Shown piece after piece: positions 1 to 8,544 of a stretch of 32,825 nucleotides of DNA. A program made the position numbers and the translations under genes. The stretch's first letter is position 1; each line of letters begins with the position of its first letter. Source of the DNA: Gammaproteobacteria bacterium DTU037 (GTDB lineage Bacteria > Pseudomonadota > Gammaproteobacteria > Pseudomonadales > Pseudomonadaceae); contig LFRZ01000005.1 in NCBI GenBank assembly GCA_001513025.1, positions 21,766 to 54,590 of the forward strand, read 5' to 3'. Below the pieces are notes generated by a model. That model ran no database searches, had not been told where the DNA came from, and worked only from the letters and a program-made list of their open reading frames with translations.

Positions 1-1577
1 TAGACTGGGAAGATATTCAGCTGATGACGACGACTACGGATATTCTTCTCAGATACGCCTAACAGTGCCGCTAAACGTGCATCACTAAAGCCCTTACGCT
101 TGAGTTTGTACATTTGCTGCGCATCAATTTCAGCTAAACCCACGGTTTTTAGACGCTCAGCTTCGAGGACTAAGTCTTCCATTTGTACCAGGAACCAATG
201 GTCGATTTTGGTCAACTCATAGATTTCATCACGAGTCATACCAAAACGCATCGCATCAGCCACATACCAGATACGCTCAGCACCCGGCACCGTCAGCTCG
301 CGGCGTAAAATGCTGGCCGCTTCTGGGTTATTCAAATCAAGAATAGGGTCGAGGCCATTGACGCCCACTTCTAGGCCACGTAAGGCTTTTTGCAGAGACT
401 CTTGGAAGGTACGGCCAATGGCCATGACTTCCCCGACAGATTTCATCTGCGTGGTCAGGCGCGCATCAGCTTTAGGGAATTTCTCAAAAGCAAAGCGTGG
501 GATTTTGGTCACCACATAGTCAATTGATGGCTCAAAGGATGCTGGGGTCAGGCCGCCAGTGATATCGTTTTTCAACTCATCCAGAGTGTAACCTACGGCT
601 AATTTTGCGGCGATTTTAGCAATCGGGAAACCTGTGGCTTTCGACGCCAAGGCGGATGAGCGTGAGACCCGTGGGTTCATCTCAATCACCACCATGCGAC
701 CATCTTTTGGATCAATACCAAACTGTACGTTGGAGCCACCGCTCTCCACGCCAATCTCACGCATCACCGCCAACGAGGCGTCGCGCATGATTTGGTATTC
801 TTTGTCAGTTAGGGTTTGTGCAGGCGCGACCGTGATGGAGTCACCGGTGTGCACGCCCATCGGGTCAAAGTTTTCAATGGAGCAGACAATAATGCAGTTG
901 TCATTTTTGTCGCGTACCACTTCCATCTCGAACTCTTTCCAACCGATCAATGATTCATCAATCAAGAGTTCTTTAGTCGGCGATAAATCTAGACCGCGAG
1001 TACAGATTTCTTCAAATTCTTCACGGTTGTAAGCGATACCACCACCGGTACCACCCATGGTGAAGCTCGGGCGAATGATGCAGGGGAAGCCCACGTCGCT
1101 CTGAACTTTGTACGCTTCTTCCATATTGTGCGCGATACCTGAACGCGGACAGGCCAAACCAATGGCACGCATGGCTTTGTCAAAACGTGAACGGTCTTCG
1201 GCTTTATCAATGGTGTCGGCATTGGCGCCAATCATTTCTACGCCAAACTTTTCTAACACGCCTTCGCGCTCTAAATCTAACGCGCAGTTCAGTGCGGTTT
1301 GCCCACCCATAGTCGGCAGCAAGGCATCTGGGCGTTCTTTCTCAATGATTTTCGCCACAGTCTGCCATTTGATCGGCTCGATATAGGTGGCATCGGCCAT
1401 CGCCGGGTCAGTCATAATGGTGGCGGGGTTAGAGTTCACCAGAATGACTCGGTAACCTTCTTCGCGCAACGCCTTACACGCCTGCGCGCCAGAGTAGTCA
1501 AACTCACACGCTTGGCCAATAACAATTGGACCGGCGCCGATGATAAGGATGCTTTTAATATCTGTGCGTTTTGGCAT
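1..1577 (-). CDS. carB: Carbamoyl-phosphate synthase large subunit, N-terminal part (cut by window edge)
   Basis: Makes carbamoyl phosphate from bicarbonate, ATP and the ammonia channelled from CarA, feeding arginine and pyrimidine synthesis in the cytoplasm. Reading from ATG at 1577 gives 525 codons with the family start [20 protein letters not shown], then the first ATP-grasp (carboxyphosphate) unit: TMGGQTALN, a FTMGGTGGG glycine loop, and the metal-binding stretch [20 protein letters not shown]. The frame is open to position 3 (...QLNIFPV) and runs off the window, so about half of the usual ~1070 residues is present, ending in the oligomerisation region. It lies 15 bp after leuE and in one direction with carA and leuE, so all three are probably cotranscribed. 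The Shine-Dalgarno is weak (GAG about 6 nt before ATG). Identification is secure; only the truncation is artificial. Confidence 0.97.
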   Translation of the reverse strand, partial: MPKRTDIKSILIIGAGPIVIGQACEFDYSGAQACKALREEGYRVILVNSNPATIMTDPAMADATYIEPIKWQTVAKIIEKERPDALLPTMGGQTALNCALDLEREGVLEKFGVEMIGANADTIDKAEDRSRFDKAMRAIGLACPRSGIAHNMEEAYKVQSDVGFPCIIRPSFTMGGTGGGIAYNREEFEEICTRGLDLSPTKELLIDESLIGWKEFEMEVVRDKNDNCIIVCSIENFDPMGVHTGDSITVAPAQTLTDKEYQIMRDASLAVMREIGVESGGSNVQFGIDPKDGRMVVIEMNPRVSRSSALASKATGFPIAKIAAKLAVGYTLDELKNDITGGLTPASFEPSIDYVVTKIPRFAFEKFPKADARLTTQMKSVGEVMAIGRTFQESLQKALRGLEVGVNGLDPILDLNNPEAASILRRELTVPGAERIWYVADAMRFGMTRDEIYELTKIDHWFLVQMEDLVLEAERLKTVGLAEIDAQQMYKLKRKGFSDARLAALLGVSEKNIRSRRHQLNIFPV

Positions 1578-1592
1578 GGGATTCTCGTAATA

Positions 1593-2249
1593 TTAGGACA
1601 GGGTTGCAGTGGCCAGCTTCACGCCAAAGCCGACAAACATGGCGCCCACTCCACTTAATGCGCCGGTTGCCAAGCGTTGCCGCTGGCGAAACCATTGCGC
1701 TAAGCGAGCGCCGGTGAAAATCAATAGACTGAGGTACAGGCAGCTAATCAACTGCACAATCAACCCCAGTACTAGAAACGATAGTCCAGGATGGGCGTAG
1801 CCTGGATCAACGAATTGAATAAAAAATGAGACGAAAAACAAAATCGCTTTCGGGTTGGAGATACTCAGCAAAAACGCTTTGCGCGTCGGACGCGTGGCAG
1901 GTTTTTGCTTATGTATCGCTTCAACCGTTGCTGCAGTGTTGTGCCTTGAGCGCCACGCTGAAATCAGCATATTAACGCCCAACCAGCACAAGTACGCCGC
2001 ACCAAGGTACTTTAGCGCACTAAAGAACATCGGTTCAGTACGCAACAGCGAAGCAATACCAAGCGCTGATAACAACATCAGTACCGTATCACCTAAGAAC
2101 ACACCGCAGGCCGCTTGATAGCCTGCAGCAATGCCACGCTGGGTGGCTGTTGCTAGCACAAACAAAGAGTTAGGTCCCGGCAACAACACCACAAATACTG
2201 TCCCTAGGATATAGGTCCACAGATCAGTGATTCCCAAGCTTGGCAACAT
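1593..2249 (-). CDS. leuE: LeuE-like amino-acid exporter (LysE/RhtB family)
   Basis: A 218-residue inner-membrane exporter of the LysE/RhtB family, closest in my recollection to E. coli LeuE (YeaS), which exports leucine and related amino acids. Visible features are about six hydrophobic segments, the family motif VVLLPGPNSLFVL near residues 20-32, ACGVFLGD, and the SNPKAILFFVSFF block in the middle. I start it at ATG 2249, not at the TTG at 2258: the ATG has AAGGG about 9 nt upstream, and that Shine-Dalgarno overlaps the carA stop codon, which suggests translational coupling. The gene sits between carA and carB with gaps of 12 and 15 bp. The same arrangement occurs in P. aeruginosa (PA4757). 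Substrate specificity cannot be read from sequence, so leucine export is inference. Confidence 0.88.
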   Translation of the reverse strand: MLPSLGITDLWTYILGTVFVVLLPGPNSLFVLATATQRGIAAGYQAACGVFLGDTVLMLLSALGIASLLRTEPMFFSALKYLGAAYLCWLGVNMLISAWRSRHNTAATVEAIHKQKPATRPTRKAFLLSISNPKAILFFVSFFIQFVDPGYAHPGLSFLVLGLIVQLISCLYLSLLIFTGARLAQWFRQRQRLATGALSGVGAMFVGFGVKLATATLS

Positions 2250-2261
2250 AGCAAGCAACCC

Positions 2262-3398
2262 TTAATTACGTGCTGCCATACTGGCAACAAAGCGATCAAA
2301 CAAAGAGCTGACATCATTGGGACCTGGGCTCGCCTCGGGGTGGCCTTGGAAACCAAAGGCTTCTTTATCCGTGCGTTCAATACCTTGTAAGGTCTGGTCA
2401 AACAATGACACATGAGTGGCCACTAAGTTATCAGGCAAGCTGTCTTTATCCACCGCAAAGCCATGATTCTGACTGGTAATCATCACCATGCCAGTTTTTA
2501 GATCTTGTACAGGGTGGTTGGCACCGTGATGGCCGCTGACCATTTTCATGGTACGCGCACCTGAAGCCAAGGCCAGTAACTGATGACCTAAACAGATACC
2601 AAACAGAGGAATATCGGTTTCAAGAATGTCTTTGATCGCGCTGATCGCGTAATCACATGGCTCTGGATCGCCAGGACCATTGGACAAGAACACACCATCA
2701 GGATTCATCGCTAACACTTCACTGGCTGGCGTTTGCGCAGGCACAACCGTTAAGCGGCAGCCACGCGCAACCAAGACGCGCAGAATATTGCGCTTCACAC
2801 CGTAGTCATACACCACCACGTGGTAGGGCAATTGACCGGCTTGAATCTCAGGATGACTATCGGTAATCAGCTGCCAAGGGGCTGAACGCCACTCGTACAT
2901 TTTATCCGTGCTGACTTCCTGGGCCAAATCCAAACCTTGCAAGCCGCTAAAGCTGCGTGCCAATTCCAGCGCGCGCTCTTCAGTGGCATCCTCACCAGCT
3001 AAAATACAACCGCTTTGCGCACCTGTTTCACGCAGAATACGGGTTAAGCGGCGGGTATCAATGCCAGCAATGGCAACAATTTTATTGTCCTTTAAGTACT
3101 CACCTAAAGGCTTCTTATCGCGCCAGCTGCTAGAGAGTAAAGGTAGGTCGCGAATAATTAAACCTGCGGCCCAGACTCGATTTGACTCTGCATCTTCAGG
3201 GGTGGTACCGGTATTACCAATATGCGGATAGGTTAGAGCGACCAACTGACGTGCATAGGATGGGTCAGTAAGAATTTCCTGATAGCCGGTCATCGCAGTA
3301 TTAAAAACCACTTCACCAACGGTTTGACCGTCAATTCCAATGGCTTCGCCGCGAAAAATGCTGCCGTCAGCAAGGGCAAGTATGGCTAGCTTAGTCAA
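2262..3398 (-). CDS. carA: Carbamoyl-phosphate synthase small subunit (glutamine amidotransferase)
   Basis: Hydrolyses glutamine and passes ammonia to CarB. The 378 residues match the family length. The N-terminal CarA domain ([33 protein letters not shown]) is followed by a class I glutamine amidotransferase domain with the nucleophile cysteine in [15 protein letters not shown] and the His-Glu pair in [12 protein letters not shown]. The start is a TTG codon at 3398, with no nearby in-frame ATG. The strong GGGAGG about 7 nt upstream and the family-typical start M-T-K-x-A-I-L-A-L make TTG convincing; Pseudomonas carA genes commonly start this way. First gene of carA-leuE-carB. A perfect 14-bp hairpin with a T-run lies 47 nt upstream and could terminate dapB transcription or regulate carA. 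Confidence 0.97.
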   Translation of the reverse strand: MTKLAILALADGSIFRGEAIGIDGQTVGEVVFNTAMTGYQEILTDPSYARQLVALTYPHIGNTGTTPEDAESNRVWAAGLIIRDLPLLSSSWRDKKPLGEYLKDNKIVAIAGIDTRRLTRILRETGAQSGCILAGEDATEERALELARSFSGLQGLDLAQEVSTDKMYEWRSAPWQLITDSHPEIQAGQLPYHVVVYDYGVKRNILRVLVARGCRLTVVPAQTPASEVLAMNPDGVFLSNGPGDPEPCDYAISAIKDILETDIPLFGICLGHQLLALASGARTMKMVSGHHGANHPVQDLKTGMVMITSQNHGFAVDKDSLPDNLVATHVSLFDQTLQGIERTDKEAFGFQGHPEASPGPNDVSSLFDRFVASMAARN

Positions 3399-3445
3399 GA
3401 AGACCTCCCGTAATTAAGTCTTAATATGCACACATTTTATTCGCA

Positions 3446-3485
3446 AAAAAGCGGAATGACGTGAGTTGACATCATTCCGCTTTTT
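3446..3485 (-). terminator. Strong hairpin with T-runs between dapB and carA
   Basis: A perfect 14-bp inverted repeat, AAAAAGCGGAATGA (3446-3459) and TCATTCCGCTTTTT (3472-3485), encloses a 12-nt loop. Read on the minus strand the stem ends in six T, a good intrinsic terminator; on the plus strand five T follow, so it could act both ways. It lies 86 nt after the dapB stop and only 47 nt before the carA start. Too little room remains below it for a clear -35/-10 pair, so an attenuator inside a carA leader is a real alternative to simple termination of the upstream operon. A possible -10 (TACAAT, minus strand, 3530-3535) upstream would fit that second reading. Confidence 0.8.
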
Positions 3486-3571
3486 ATTAATTCATCTGGG
3501 CGCACTTCGAGTGGATACACTAGAAAAGGATTGTACTGGTTTTTTTTAAAAACCGAAAGCAATCAAAGCAC

Positions 3572-4390
<819 letters not shown>

Positions 4391-4410
4391 CTAGTTAAAG
4401 TGAATAATCA

Positions 4411-4432
4411 GTGCGCGCCTTCTAGCGCGCAC
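4411..4432 (-). other. GC-rich hairpin between dnaJ and dapB
   Basis: GTGCGCGC (4411-4418) and GCGCGCAC (4425-4432) form a perfect 8-bp stem with a 6-nt loop, 11 bp after the dnaJ stop. No T-run follows on either strand, so it is not a classic intrinsic terminator. It may be an mRNA-stabilising or processing hairpin between the chaperone genes and dapB. Confidence 0.5.
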
Positions 4433-4442
4433 CCATTAACAA

Positions 4443-5558
4443 TTAGAGGTCACCGAAAAAACGCTTTACGCCTTCGAACCAATTACTTTTTTTTGGCGAA
4501 TGTGAATCGTTGCCTTGCAAGCTCACACGAAACTCTTCCAACAACTCACGTTGACGCTTGTCCAGCTTGACTGGCGTCTCTACCGCCACTCGGCACATTA
4601 AATCACCGACCCCGCCACCGCGTACAGGCGTAACGCCTTTACCGCGCAAACGGAACAGTTTATTGGTCTGCGTGCCTTCTGGGATTTTCAGCTTAACCCG
4701 ACCACCTAAAGTTGGCACTTCCAACTCACCACCTAAAGCTGCATCAGCAAAACTGATGGGTACTTCACAATACAGATCGCGACCATCGCGCTGGAAAATC
4801 GCATGCGGGCGGACATTAACCACCACATACAAATCACCCGACGGCCCACCAGCAACACCCGCCTCACCTTCGCCGGTTAAGCGAATACGGTCACCGGTAT
4901 CGACCCCTGCCGGCACTTTAACCGAGAGGGTTTTTTCTTCTTCGACACGGCCCTGACCATGGCAATCGCCACACGGATCAGTAACCATTTTGCCGGAACC
5001 ATGGCAACGTGGGCAGGCTTGCTGTACCGCAAAAAAGCCTTGTTGCATGCGCACTTGGCCCATACCGTTACAGGTGGTACAAGTGACTGGACTGGTGCCT
5101 TTTTTCGCCCCAGACCCCTTACAGGTTTTACAATCAACTGAAGTTGGCACTCGGATACTGATCGTGGTGCCACGTACCGCTTCTTCTAAGTCCAGCTCCA
5201 TGTTGTAGCGCAGATCGCTACCGCGCTGCGGGCCGCCACGACCACCGCCGCCACCACCAAAGAAGTCGCTAAACACATCACCAAACACATCCGAGAAGTT
5301 ACCGCCACCACCATAGCCACCGCCCATTTGCGGATCAACGCCGGCATGACCATGACGATCATAGGCCGCGCGCTTATCTTCATCAGACAGCACTTCGTAG
5401 GCTTCGTTGGCTTCTTTAAATTTCTCTTCTGCGTCTTTATCATCCGGATTACGGTCCGGGTGAAACTTCATTGCCATGCGGCGATAGGCTTTTTTCAGCT
5501 CTGCTGCTGTTGCACTGCGCTCCACGCCGAGCACTTCGTAATAGTCACGCTTTGCCAT
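4443..5558 (-). CDS. dnaJ: Chaperone DnaJ (Hsp40)
   Basis: Co-chaperone that delivers unfolded clients to DnaK and stimulates its ATPase. The 371 residues show the full class A architecture. The J domain is at residues 1-70 with the HPD motif at 33-35. A Gly/Phe-rich linker follows (about 75-110; [18 protein letters not shown]). Next comes a zinc region with four CxxCxGxG-type repeats ([32 protein letters not shown]), then the C-terminal substrate-binding domains. ATG at 5558 is unambiguous ([17 protein letters not shown]). It lies 116 bp downstream of dnaK in the same direction. No sigma-32 motif is seen in that gap, so expression is presumably from the dnaK and grpE promoters. Confidence 0.98.
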   Translation of the reverse strand: MAKRDYYEVLGVERSATAAELKKAYRRMAMKFHPDRNPDDKDAEEKFKEANEAYEVLSDEDKRAAYDRHGHAGVDPQMGGGYGGGGNFSDVFGDVFSDFFGGGGGGRGGPQRGSDLRYNMELDLEEAVRGTTISIRVPTSVDCKTCKGSGAKKGTSPVTCTTCNGMGQVRMQQGFFAVQQACPRCHGSGKMVTDPCGDCHGQGRVEEEKTLSVKVPAGVDTGDRIRLTGEGEAGVAGGPSGDLYVVVNVRPHAIFQRDGRDLYCEVPISFADAALGGELEVPTLGGRVKLKIPEGTQTNKLFRLRGKGVTPVRGGGVGDLMCRVAVETPVKLDKRQRELLEEFRVSLQGNDSHSPKKSNWFEGVKRFFGDL

Positions 5559-5600
5559 AACTCTTTTAACTCCGGATTCTTACCTGCCAGACACACCAAC

Positions 5601-5617
5601 GCGGGAGCAAGTCCCGC
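5601..5617 (-). other. Small hairpin in the dnaK-dnaJ gap
   Basis: GCGGGA (5601-5606) and TCCCGC (5612-5617) form a 6-bp stem with a 5-nt loop about 43 nt upstream of dnaJ. There is no T-run. It may affect transcript processing or relative dnaK/dnaJ expression, but the sequence alone does not show a function. Confidence 0.4.
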
Positions 5618-5674
5618 GCGGCGAATCATTACTGCATCACCCTAGGGTCATCTGCAGGGCTTAGATTTATAGGA

Positions 5675-7594
5675 TTACTTCTTATCCGTATCCTTAACCT
5701 CTTCAAACTCAGCATCAACGACATCGTCAGCGTTGTCCGCTTGGCCTGCATCTGCAGACGCACCGGCTTGTTCAGCTTGCTCAGCGTACATTTTCTGCGT
5801 GACTGGTGCGCTGGCTTGTGAAAGCGCTTCAACTTTAGCGTCAATCGCGGCTTTATCATCACCTTTAATCGCCACTTCAAGTTCAGCTAAGGCCGCGTCA
5901 ATCGCAGTTTTCTCTTCTTCAGTAACTTTGTCGCCTGCTTCAGTCAGCATTTTGCGTGTTGCATGCACCAGTTGGTCACCCTGGTTACGTGCAGTCGCTA
6001 ACTCTTCAAACTTACGGTCTTCTTCCAAGTTAGCTTCAGCATCACGCACCATTTGCTCAACTTCTTCGTCACTCAAGCCCGAGTTGGCTTTAATCACGAT
6101 GGACTGCTCTTTACCTGTGGCTTTATCTTTAGCTGAAACGTTCAGAATACCGTTGGCATCAATATCAAAAGTCACTTCAATTTGTGGTACGCCACGCTGT
6201 GCAGGTGGAATATCCGACAAGTCAAAACGACCCAGCGACTTGTTCGCTGCCGCTTGCTTACGCTCACCCTGCAACACATGGATGGTTACAGCATTTTGGT
6301 TGTCGTCTGCAGTTGAGAACACTTGTGATTTCTTGGTAGGAATCGTGGTGTTTTTCTCAATCAGTGCGGTCATAATGCCGCCCATGGTTTCAATACCAAG
6401 GGTCAGCGGGCTTACGTCCAGCAGCAGCACGTCTTTTACATCACCGGACAATACCGCACCTTGAATCGCAGCACCCATAGCGACTGCTTCATCAGGGTTC
6501 ACATCACGGCGTGCTTCTTTCTTGAAGAAGTCAGCTACGGTTTTCTGCACCAGCGGCATACGTGTTTGACCACCAACCAAAATCACATCGTTGATTGCGC
6601 CAACATCAATACCCGCATCTTTCAAGGCAACACGGCAAGGCTCAAGGGTGCGCTGAACCAAGTCACCCACGAGCGCTTCAAGCTTAGCGCGCGTGATGAC
6701 AATATTCAGGTGCTTAGGACCACTGGCATCAGCTGTGATGTATGGCAAGTTGACATCGGTTTGCTGCGCTGAAGACAGCTCAATTTTTGCTTTCTCAGCC
6801 GCTTCTTTTAGACGCTGCATCGCCAATGGATCATTCTTCAGGTCAAAACCGCTGTCCTTCTTAAACTGATCAACAAGATCATTGATCAACATGTTATCGA
6901 AGTCTTCACCGCCTAAGAAGGTATCACCGTTAGTCGCCAATACTTCGAACTGGTGCTCGCCATCCACTTCAGCAATTTCAATCACTGACACGTCAAAGGT
7001 ACCGCCACCCAAGTCATACACGATAACTGTGTGGTCGCCTTTGGCTTTATCCATACCGTAAGCCAGTGCCGCTGCGGTTGGCTCGTTAATAATGCGTTTA
7101 ACATCTAGACCGGCAATACGGCCCGCATCTTTAGTCGCTTGACGCTGACTGTCGTTAAAGTACGCAGGAACGGTAACCACCGCCTCGGTCACTGGCTCAC
7201 CTAAGTAATCTTCGGCGGTTTTTTTCATTTTCTTCAGCACTTCCGCAGAAATTTGCGGTGGCGCCATTTTTTCGCCTTTTACTTCAACCCAAGCATCACC
7301 ATTGTCGGCTTTGACGATTTTGTACGGCACCATTTTGATGTCTTTTTGTACAACATCTTCATCAAAACGACGACCAATCAAACGCTTCACCGCGTACAGG
7401 GTGTTATGCGGATTGGTGACCGACTGACGCTTAGCTGCTTGACCGACTAAGATTTCACCATCATTAGTGTAGGCAATAATGGATGGTGTAGTGCGACCAC
7501 CTTCAGCGTTTTCAATAATCTTGGCAACACCGTTTTCCATAACTGATACGCAGGAGTTGGTGGTACCCAAGTCAATACCGATAATTCTACCCAT
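5675..7594 (-). CDS. dnaK: Chaperone DnaK (Hsp70)
   Basis: ATP-driven Hsp70 that binds exposed hydrophobic segments, working with DnaJ and GrpE; it also restrains the heat-shock sigma factor in proteobacteria. The 639 residues are full length. The N-terminal ATPase has [13 protein letters not shown] (from residue 5), the second phosphate loop [16 protein letters not shown] near residue 195, and [13 protein letters not shown] near 340. The conserved linker [15 protein letters not shown] leads to the substrate-binding domain and a lid ending in the acidic tail [12 protein letters not shown] at 7594 has AGGAG about 8 nt upstream. It has its own sigma-32 promoter (7670-7695), in addition to any read-through from grpE. 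Confidence 0.99.
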   Translation of the reverse strand: MGRIIGIDLGTTNSCVSVMENGVAKIIENAEGGRTTPSIIAYTNDGEILVGQAAKRQSVTNPHNTLYAVKRLIGRRFDEDVVQKDIKMVPYKIVKADNGDAWVEVKGEKMAPPQISAEVLKKMKKTAEDYLGEPVTEAVVTVPAYFNDSQRQATKDAGRIAGLDVKRIINEPTAAALAYGMDKAKGDHTVIVYDLGGGTFDVSVIEIAEVDGEHQFEVLATNGDTFLGGEDFDNMLINDLVDQFKKDSGFDLKNDPLAMQRLKEAAEKAKIELSSAQQTDVNLPYITADASGPKHLNIVITRAKLEALVGDLVQRTLEPCRVALKDAGIDVGAINDVILVGGQTRMPLVQKTVADFFKKEARRDVNPDEAVAMGAAIQGAVLSGDVKDVLLLDVSPLTLGIETMGGIMTALIEKNTTIPTKKSQVFSTADDNQNAVTIHVLQGERKQAAANKSLGRFDLSDIPPAQRGVPQIEVTFDIDANGILNVSAKDKATGKEQSIVIKANSGLSDEEVEQMVRDAEANLEEDRKFEELATARNQGDQLVHATRKMLTEAGDKVTEEEKTAIDAALAELEVAIKGDDKAAIDAKVEALSQASAPVTQKMYAEQAEQAGASADAGQADNADDVVDAEFEEVKDTDKK

Positions 7595-7620
7595 TTTAAA
7601 TCTCCTAAATTTTCTTCATA

Positions 7621-7637
7621 TTTAGCTGAAGGCTAAA
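7621..7637 (-). other. Hairpin in the dnaK 5' untranslated region
   Basis: TTTAGC (7621-7626) and GCTAAA (7632-7637) pair around a 5-nt loop, between the predicted sigma-32 start site and the dnaK Shine-Dalgarno. It is short and AT-rich. It would be present in the heat-shock transcript and could tune stability or translation. Confidence 0.4.
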
Positions 7638-7669
7638 CTGACAAATTGTTTAATTGCTTGTTTTATAAA

Positions 7670-7695
7670 ATGGGGCCGTTAGTAAAAATTTCAAG
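7670..7695 (-). promoter_or_regulatory. Sigma-32 (RpoH) heat-shock promoter of dnaK
   Basis: On the minus strand, CTTGAAA (7689-7695) is followed by a 13-nt spacer and CCCCAT (7670-7675), then TTTTAT. This matches the known RpoH consensus (CTTGAAA, 11-16 nt, CCCCATNT) essentially perfectly. It lies about 75 bp upstream of the dnaK ATG and just after the grpE stop, so dnaK can be induced independently of grpE. Confidence 0.9.
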
Positions 7696-7712
7696 CCCCC
7701 ATCCTGTATTTT

Positions 7713-8270
7713 TTACGCTGTCGCACTGGGAGCTTTACTCACCACAACCATCGCTGGGCGCAGTAAGCGACCATTCATCATATAACCGCACTGGAACACT
7801 TTAAGCACACTGTTCGGCTCAAGGGTGGCACTTTCTTCCATTGCCATGGCTTGATGCTGTTCTGGATTAAAGGGTTCGCCCTGAGGATCAACACGCTCAA
7901 CGTTAAAGCGCTTCAGGGTGTCTAAAAACAGTTTATACGTCAGCTGCATACCTTCGAGCATAGGACGAATCGCTTCATTCTCAGCGTTAGACACTTCAAT
8001 ACCGCGCTCAAGGCTATCGAGTACCGCTAACAAATCAGTGGCAAACTTTTCTAAGGCAAACTTATGCGCCTTTTCAATATCTTGCTCAGCACGACGACGA
8101 ATATTTTGTGCTTCAGCAGCGGCACGCAAGACGTTTTCTTGTGCGCCCGCCAACTGATCTTCTAGCTCAGCAATACGCTGCTCGGCGCTATCTGCTGCAT
8201 TTGTTTCTGCATTCTGCTCTTCAGCGTGTAAGTCAGACGTTTGCTCGTCCAAGGTTTGCTCGTCAGTCAT
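7713..8270 (-). CDS. grpE: Nucleotide exchange factor GrpE
   Basis: Releases ADP from DnaK to reset the chaperone cycle and may act as a thermosensor. The 185 residues show the usual layout. An acidic, disordered N-terminus ([20 protein letters not shown]) leads into a long coiled coil (about residues 28-85; [36 protein letters not shown]). A C-terminal beta domain follows, with the family signature around [14 protein letters not shown] and [28 protein letters not shown] at 8270 has GGAGG about 6 nt upstream. It is first in the grpE-dnaK-dnaJ series, driven by a sigma-32 promoter at 8325-8350 and divergent from recN. Confidence 0.97.
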   Translation of the reverse strand: MTDEQTLDEQTSDLHAEEQNAETNAADSAEQRIAELEDQLAGAQENVLRAAAEAQNIRRRAEQDIEKAHKFALEKFATDLLAVLDSLERGIEVSNAENEAIRPMLEGMQLTYKLFLDTLKRFNVERVDPQGEPFNPEQHQAMAMEESATLEPNSVLKVFQCGYMMNGRLLRPAMVVVSKAPSATA

Positions 8271-8324
8271 GGCACCCTCCTCAACAAAATGATGCAGGCC
8301 AATAACCTGCGCTATGCCTGCTAT

Positions 8325-8350
8325 ATGGGGCTGCCTGCTTTAACTTCAAG
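8325..8350 (-). promoter_or_regulatory. Sigma-32 (RpoH) heat-shock promoter of grpE
   Basis: On the minus strand, CTTGAAG (8344-8350), a 13-nt spacer and CCCCAT (8325-8330) followed by ATA match the RpoH consensus with one change in the -35. It sits about 55 bp before the grpE ATG. The predicted leader contains a small hairpin (GCAGG/CCTGC, 8294-8310). The spacer length is the same as that of the dnaK promoter. Confidence 0.88.
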
Positions 8351-8485
8351 CGTCAAAGCATGATTTTATTGATTTGTGTGCGATTTTTTATGATTTAGCA
8401 GCCAGTACAGTCAGCTCTACTGCAACCAAGCACTGACCGACTGTCGGTTTTACCCGCGCAAAAATAAAAAAACACGCGCGCACTC

Positions 8486-8515
8486 TTGAAAGCACGGGGC
8501 ATTTCACTGTATAAA
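8486..8515 (+). promoter_or_regulatory. Sigma-70-type promoter of recN
   Basis: TTGAAA (8486-8491), an 18-nt spacer and TATAAA (8510-8515) form a good housekeeping promoter. The predicted start site is near 8522, about 23 nt before the chosen recN ATG. A LexA box overlaps the -10. Confidence 0.7.
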
Positions 8516-8522
8516 TGAACAG
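8507..8522 (+). promoter_or_regulatory. LexA (SOS) box over the recN -10
   Basis: CTGTATAAATGAACAG fits the gammaproteobacterial LexA pattern CTG-N10-CAG, with an AT-rich centre. It covers the recN -10 hexamer, so bound LexA would block the promoter. recN is a classic SOS gene, which agrees. Confidence 0.88.
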
Positions 8523-8544
8523 CGCAAAAACAGGAGCCACCACT

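Noticed and set aside
634-1658. Several plus-strand open frames of 92-132 codons
   Set aside because: They are antisense to carB and the end of leuE; the minus frame is clearly carB.
5733-6464. 243-codon plus-strand open frame
   Set aside because: It lies wholly antisense to dnaK, shows no recognisable motif, and follows from the codon bias of dnaK.
7670-7702. Inverted repeat ATGGGG/CCCCAT after grpE as an intrinsic terminator
   Set aside because: The same bases form CTTGAAA-N13-CCCCAT, a much more specific sigma-32 promoter match; the stem has a mismatch and a 19-nt loop.
8436-8448. ACCGA-CTG-TCGGT inverted repeat between grpE and recN
   Set aside because: Only 5 bp per arm with a 3-nt centre and not placed on either promoter; probably chance.
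8515-8544. Upstream ATG for recN
   Set aside because: It overlaps the -10 hexamer and LexA box and adds 10 residues not found in RecN proteins.
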